In this document: in pieces, positions 6,491 through 8,023 of the stretch
Position numbering within the stretch: position 1 is the first letter of the stretch
Layout: every line of letters begins with the position of its first letter
Origin: Clostridia bacterium
GTDB taxonomy: Bacteria > Bacillota > Clostridia > DSM-8532
DNA length: 8,023 nucleotides
Reading direction: 5' to 3'
NCBI GenBank assembly: GCA_026418215.1
Contig: JAOABT010000351.1
Location: forward strand, 1 to 8,023
Notes under the pieces: generated by a model
What the model saw: the letters and a program-made list of their open reading frames with translations, nothing else
Databases searched by the model: none
What the model was told of the DNA's origin: nothing
Translations under genes and position numbers: made by a program

Positions 6491-6519
6491 ATTATATCTT
6501 GCTATAAAAGAAATATAAA
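6491..6519 (-). promoter_or_regulatory. Promoter of the AraC-type regulator
   Basis: On the minus strand, TTTATA (6514-6519), a 17-base spacer and a perfect TATAAT (6491-6496) form a good sigma-A promoter. It would give a leader of roughly 50 bases before the ATG at 6435-6437. The 103-base spacer also has to hold the promoter of the plus-strand lipoprotein, for which I see no equally good match (TTTACA at 6462-6467 lacks a matching -10). The two promoters therefore probably overlap or face each other. Confidence 0.55.
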
Positions 6520-6540
6520 GAATCATTAAGGAGGACAACC

Positions 6541-8023
6541 ATGAAAAGATCAAGAGCAATACCTTTTTTGCTCGCCGGAATGGTCCTGCTTTCTTCCTGC
6601 GGACAGAGTCAGCAGGCTCAGAATAAACAGACCCCCACGCCGACCGGCCCGCACCCTTATGCAAAGACAGAAAAAATGGTCAACCCAACCGATTTCGCCC
6701 CCATACAAATAGAAGGCATGCAAATGACTGACATAGCCTTTTCACCCGATGGTCAAACGCTTTTTGCCACCATGTATTCGTCCAAGGAAAACACCTCCCA
6801 GATTTATTACTCAGCTTATCAGGGCGGAAGCTGGACAAAACCTGAAAAAGCTCCCTTTTCAACACGAAACTATGATGCGGCACCCTTTGTGACAAAGGAC
6901 GGCCAGCACATCTATTTCACCGCCTCCAACGATGACGGCAGCAACACCGACCTCTATGTGACGGACAAAACCTCCAGCGGCTGGTCTGACCCCAAGGCAC
7001 TCGGCCCTCAAATCAATACAAAGCTTAACGAAAGCGCGCCTGTTATCGATAAGGACGGTTCTCTTGTTTTCTGCCGCGAGGAGGTTCGACAGAACGACTA
7101 CCCCCTTGCCAATATGATGCTCTCAAAATATGAGAGCAACACCTTTACTGAGCCTGTCGCTCTTGGCAAGAATATCAACAACGGTGTACCTACCTATTCC
7201 ATGTGCGTTTCTCCCAACGGTGACTATGCTATCTTCACCTCTCCCAGAGAAGGCAGCTTCGACCTTTATGTCACCTATTTTGAAAAGGGAGACTTCAGCT
7301 ACCCCGAGAAGCTCAACATACGCGTCAATACCAATAATATGGACGAAGTGTCACCCATCATCAGTCCTGATGGCAAATACCTGTTCTTCACCAGCAGAAC
7401 CTCCTATCAGGAGACCATGGATTTCTCAAAATGGAACTATACCGTCAGGCAGGTGGATCTGGATGCGGTGGGCATTAAGACCCCCGAACAGAGGAAAGCC
7501 TCCCTGACCACCCTGCCAGACCCCTACCAGAACCAGACCTTCCCCGAAGTTGACCGCAACAAAACCCTCTCGGCTGATAAGAGGGATGTTTACTACGAGA
7601 TCTTTGTCCGCTCCTTTGCTGATTCCGACGGAAACGGCATCGGCGATCTCAACGGCATCACCCAGAACCTGGACTACATACAGAACCTGGGTGTTACGGC
7701 CATTTGGCTGATGCCCATCAATGCCTCACCAAGCTATCATGGCTATGATGTTACGGACTATTACAAGATCAACCCGAATTACGGCACAATCGATGACTTC
7801 AAGAAGCTCGTCAGTGAAGCTAAAAAACGCAATATTGATATCATTATGGATCTGGTTATCAACCATACAAGCAACCGCAACCCCTGGTTTATCGAATCCT
7901 CAACCCTCAAGGACGGACCCCGCCGCTACTTCTACAAGTGGATCGGCGAGGGTCAGGAGGGCTATAACCTGGGCGACACCTCATCATGGGGAAGCCAGGT
8001 ATGGCACCGCTCCGGCCAGAGTT
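6541..8023 (+). CDS. Lipoprotein with PD40 beta-propeller fused to a GH13 alpha-amylase domain (C-terminus outside the window)
   Basis: One frame stays open for 494 codons to the window edge. Residues 1-20 are a lipoprotein signal with lipobox L17-S-S-C20, so the protein should be anchored outside the membrane; a Gln/Pro/Thr-rich linker follows. Residues about 60-300 hold five PD40/TolB-type propeller repeats, each with an SPDG-like turn: FSPDG 67-71, VTKDG 117-121, IDKDG 169-173, VSPNG 223-227 and ISPDG 274-278. The last is followed by KYLFFTSR. From about 348 a glycoside hydrolase 13 catalytic barrel begins: VYYEIFVRSF, GIGDLNGI, GYDVTDYY (401-408), then conserved region I DLVINH (437-442). 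GH13 enzymes cleave or transfer alpha-glucosidic bonds. The catalytic Asp, Glu and second Asp would lie downstream, so activity cannot be judged. AAGGAGG (6528-6534) lies 6 bases before the ATG. The protein probably degrades alpha-glucans at the cell surface, with the propeller binding substrate or partners; that role is inferred. Confidence 0.9.
   Translation, partial: MKRSRAIPFLLAGMVLLSSCGQSQQAQNKQTPTPTGPHPYAKTEKMVNPTDFAPIQIEGMQMTDIAFSPDGQTLFATMYSSKENTSQIYYSAYQGGSWTKPEKAPFSTRNYDAAPFVTKDGQHIYFTASNDDGSNTDLYVTDKTSSGWSDPKALGPQINTKLNESAPVIDKDGSLVFCREEVRQNDYPLANMMLSKYESNTFTEPVALGKNINNGVPTYSMCVSPNGDYAIFTSPREGSFDLYVTYFEKGDFSYPEKLNIRVNTNNMDEVSPIISPDGKYLFFTSRTSYQETMDFSKWNYTVRQVDLDAVGIKTPEQRKASLTTLPDPYQNQTFPEVDRNKTLSADKRDVYYEIFVRSFADSDGNGIGDLNGITQNLDYIQNLGVTAIWLMPINASPSYHGYDVTDYYKINPNYGTIDDFKKLVSEAKKRNIDIIMDLVINHTSNRNPWFIESSTLKDGPRRYFYKWIGEGQEGYNLGDTSSWGSQVWHRSGQS

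Overview
The window looks like chromosomal DNA from a low-to-moderate GC Gram-positive bacterium, most likely an anaerobic Clostridia-type Firmicute. The evidence is an S-layer-homology (SLH) surface protein, a LytR-CpsA-Psr (LCP) wall-polymer ligase, a small single-cluster ferredoxin, a ComER-like member of the pyrroline-5-carboxylate reductase family, a lipobox lipoprotein and strong AAGGAGG-type ribosome binding sites. The species cannot be fixed from this sequence. I see no phage, insertion sequence, CRISPR array, tRNA or rRNA.

Left part, minus strand (1-3654). A large secreted SLH protein (1366-3654) is followed by a 301-base gap. The gap holds an intrinsic terminator (1146-1176) and a likely promoter (about 1092-1121). 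Next come a ComER-like protein (234-1064) and, 44 bases further on, the start of a response regulator cut by the window edge (1-189). The last two may be co-transcribed.

Middle, plus strand (3967-5280). An LCP-family membrane protein is transcribed divergently from the SLH gene across a 312-base intergenic region. That region has a perfect 15-base palindrome and a second, longer imperfect inverted repeat. A single-[4Fe-4S] ferredoxin follows and ends in a strong hairpin terminator. SLH domains bind secondary wall polymers, and LCP enzymes attach wall polymers to peptidoglycan. The divergent pair may therefore serve one cell-surface function, although this is inference.

Right part (5502-8023). 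An AraC-family regulator with a C-terminal GyrI-like ligand-binding domain (minus strand) is divergent from a lipoprotein gene (plus strand) that runs off the window. The lipoprotein is the most unusual object here. One uninterrupted frame encodes a lipobox signal peptide, a five-repeat PD40/TolB-like beta-propeller, and then a glycoside hydrolase family 13 (alpha-amylase) catalytic domain. The AraC/GyrI protein is the obvious candidate regulator of it. The gap 5281-5501 contains no convincing gene but has a cluster of TTACCA/TGGTAA inverted hexamers.
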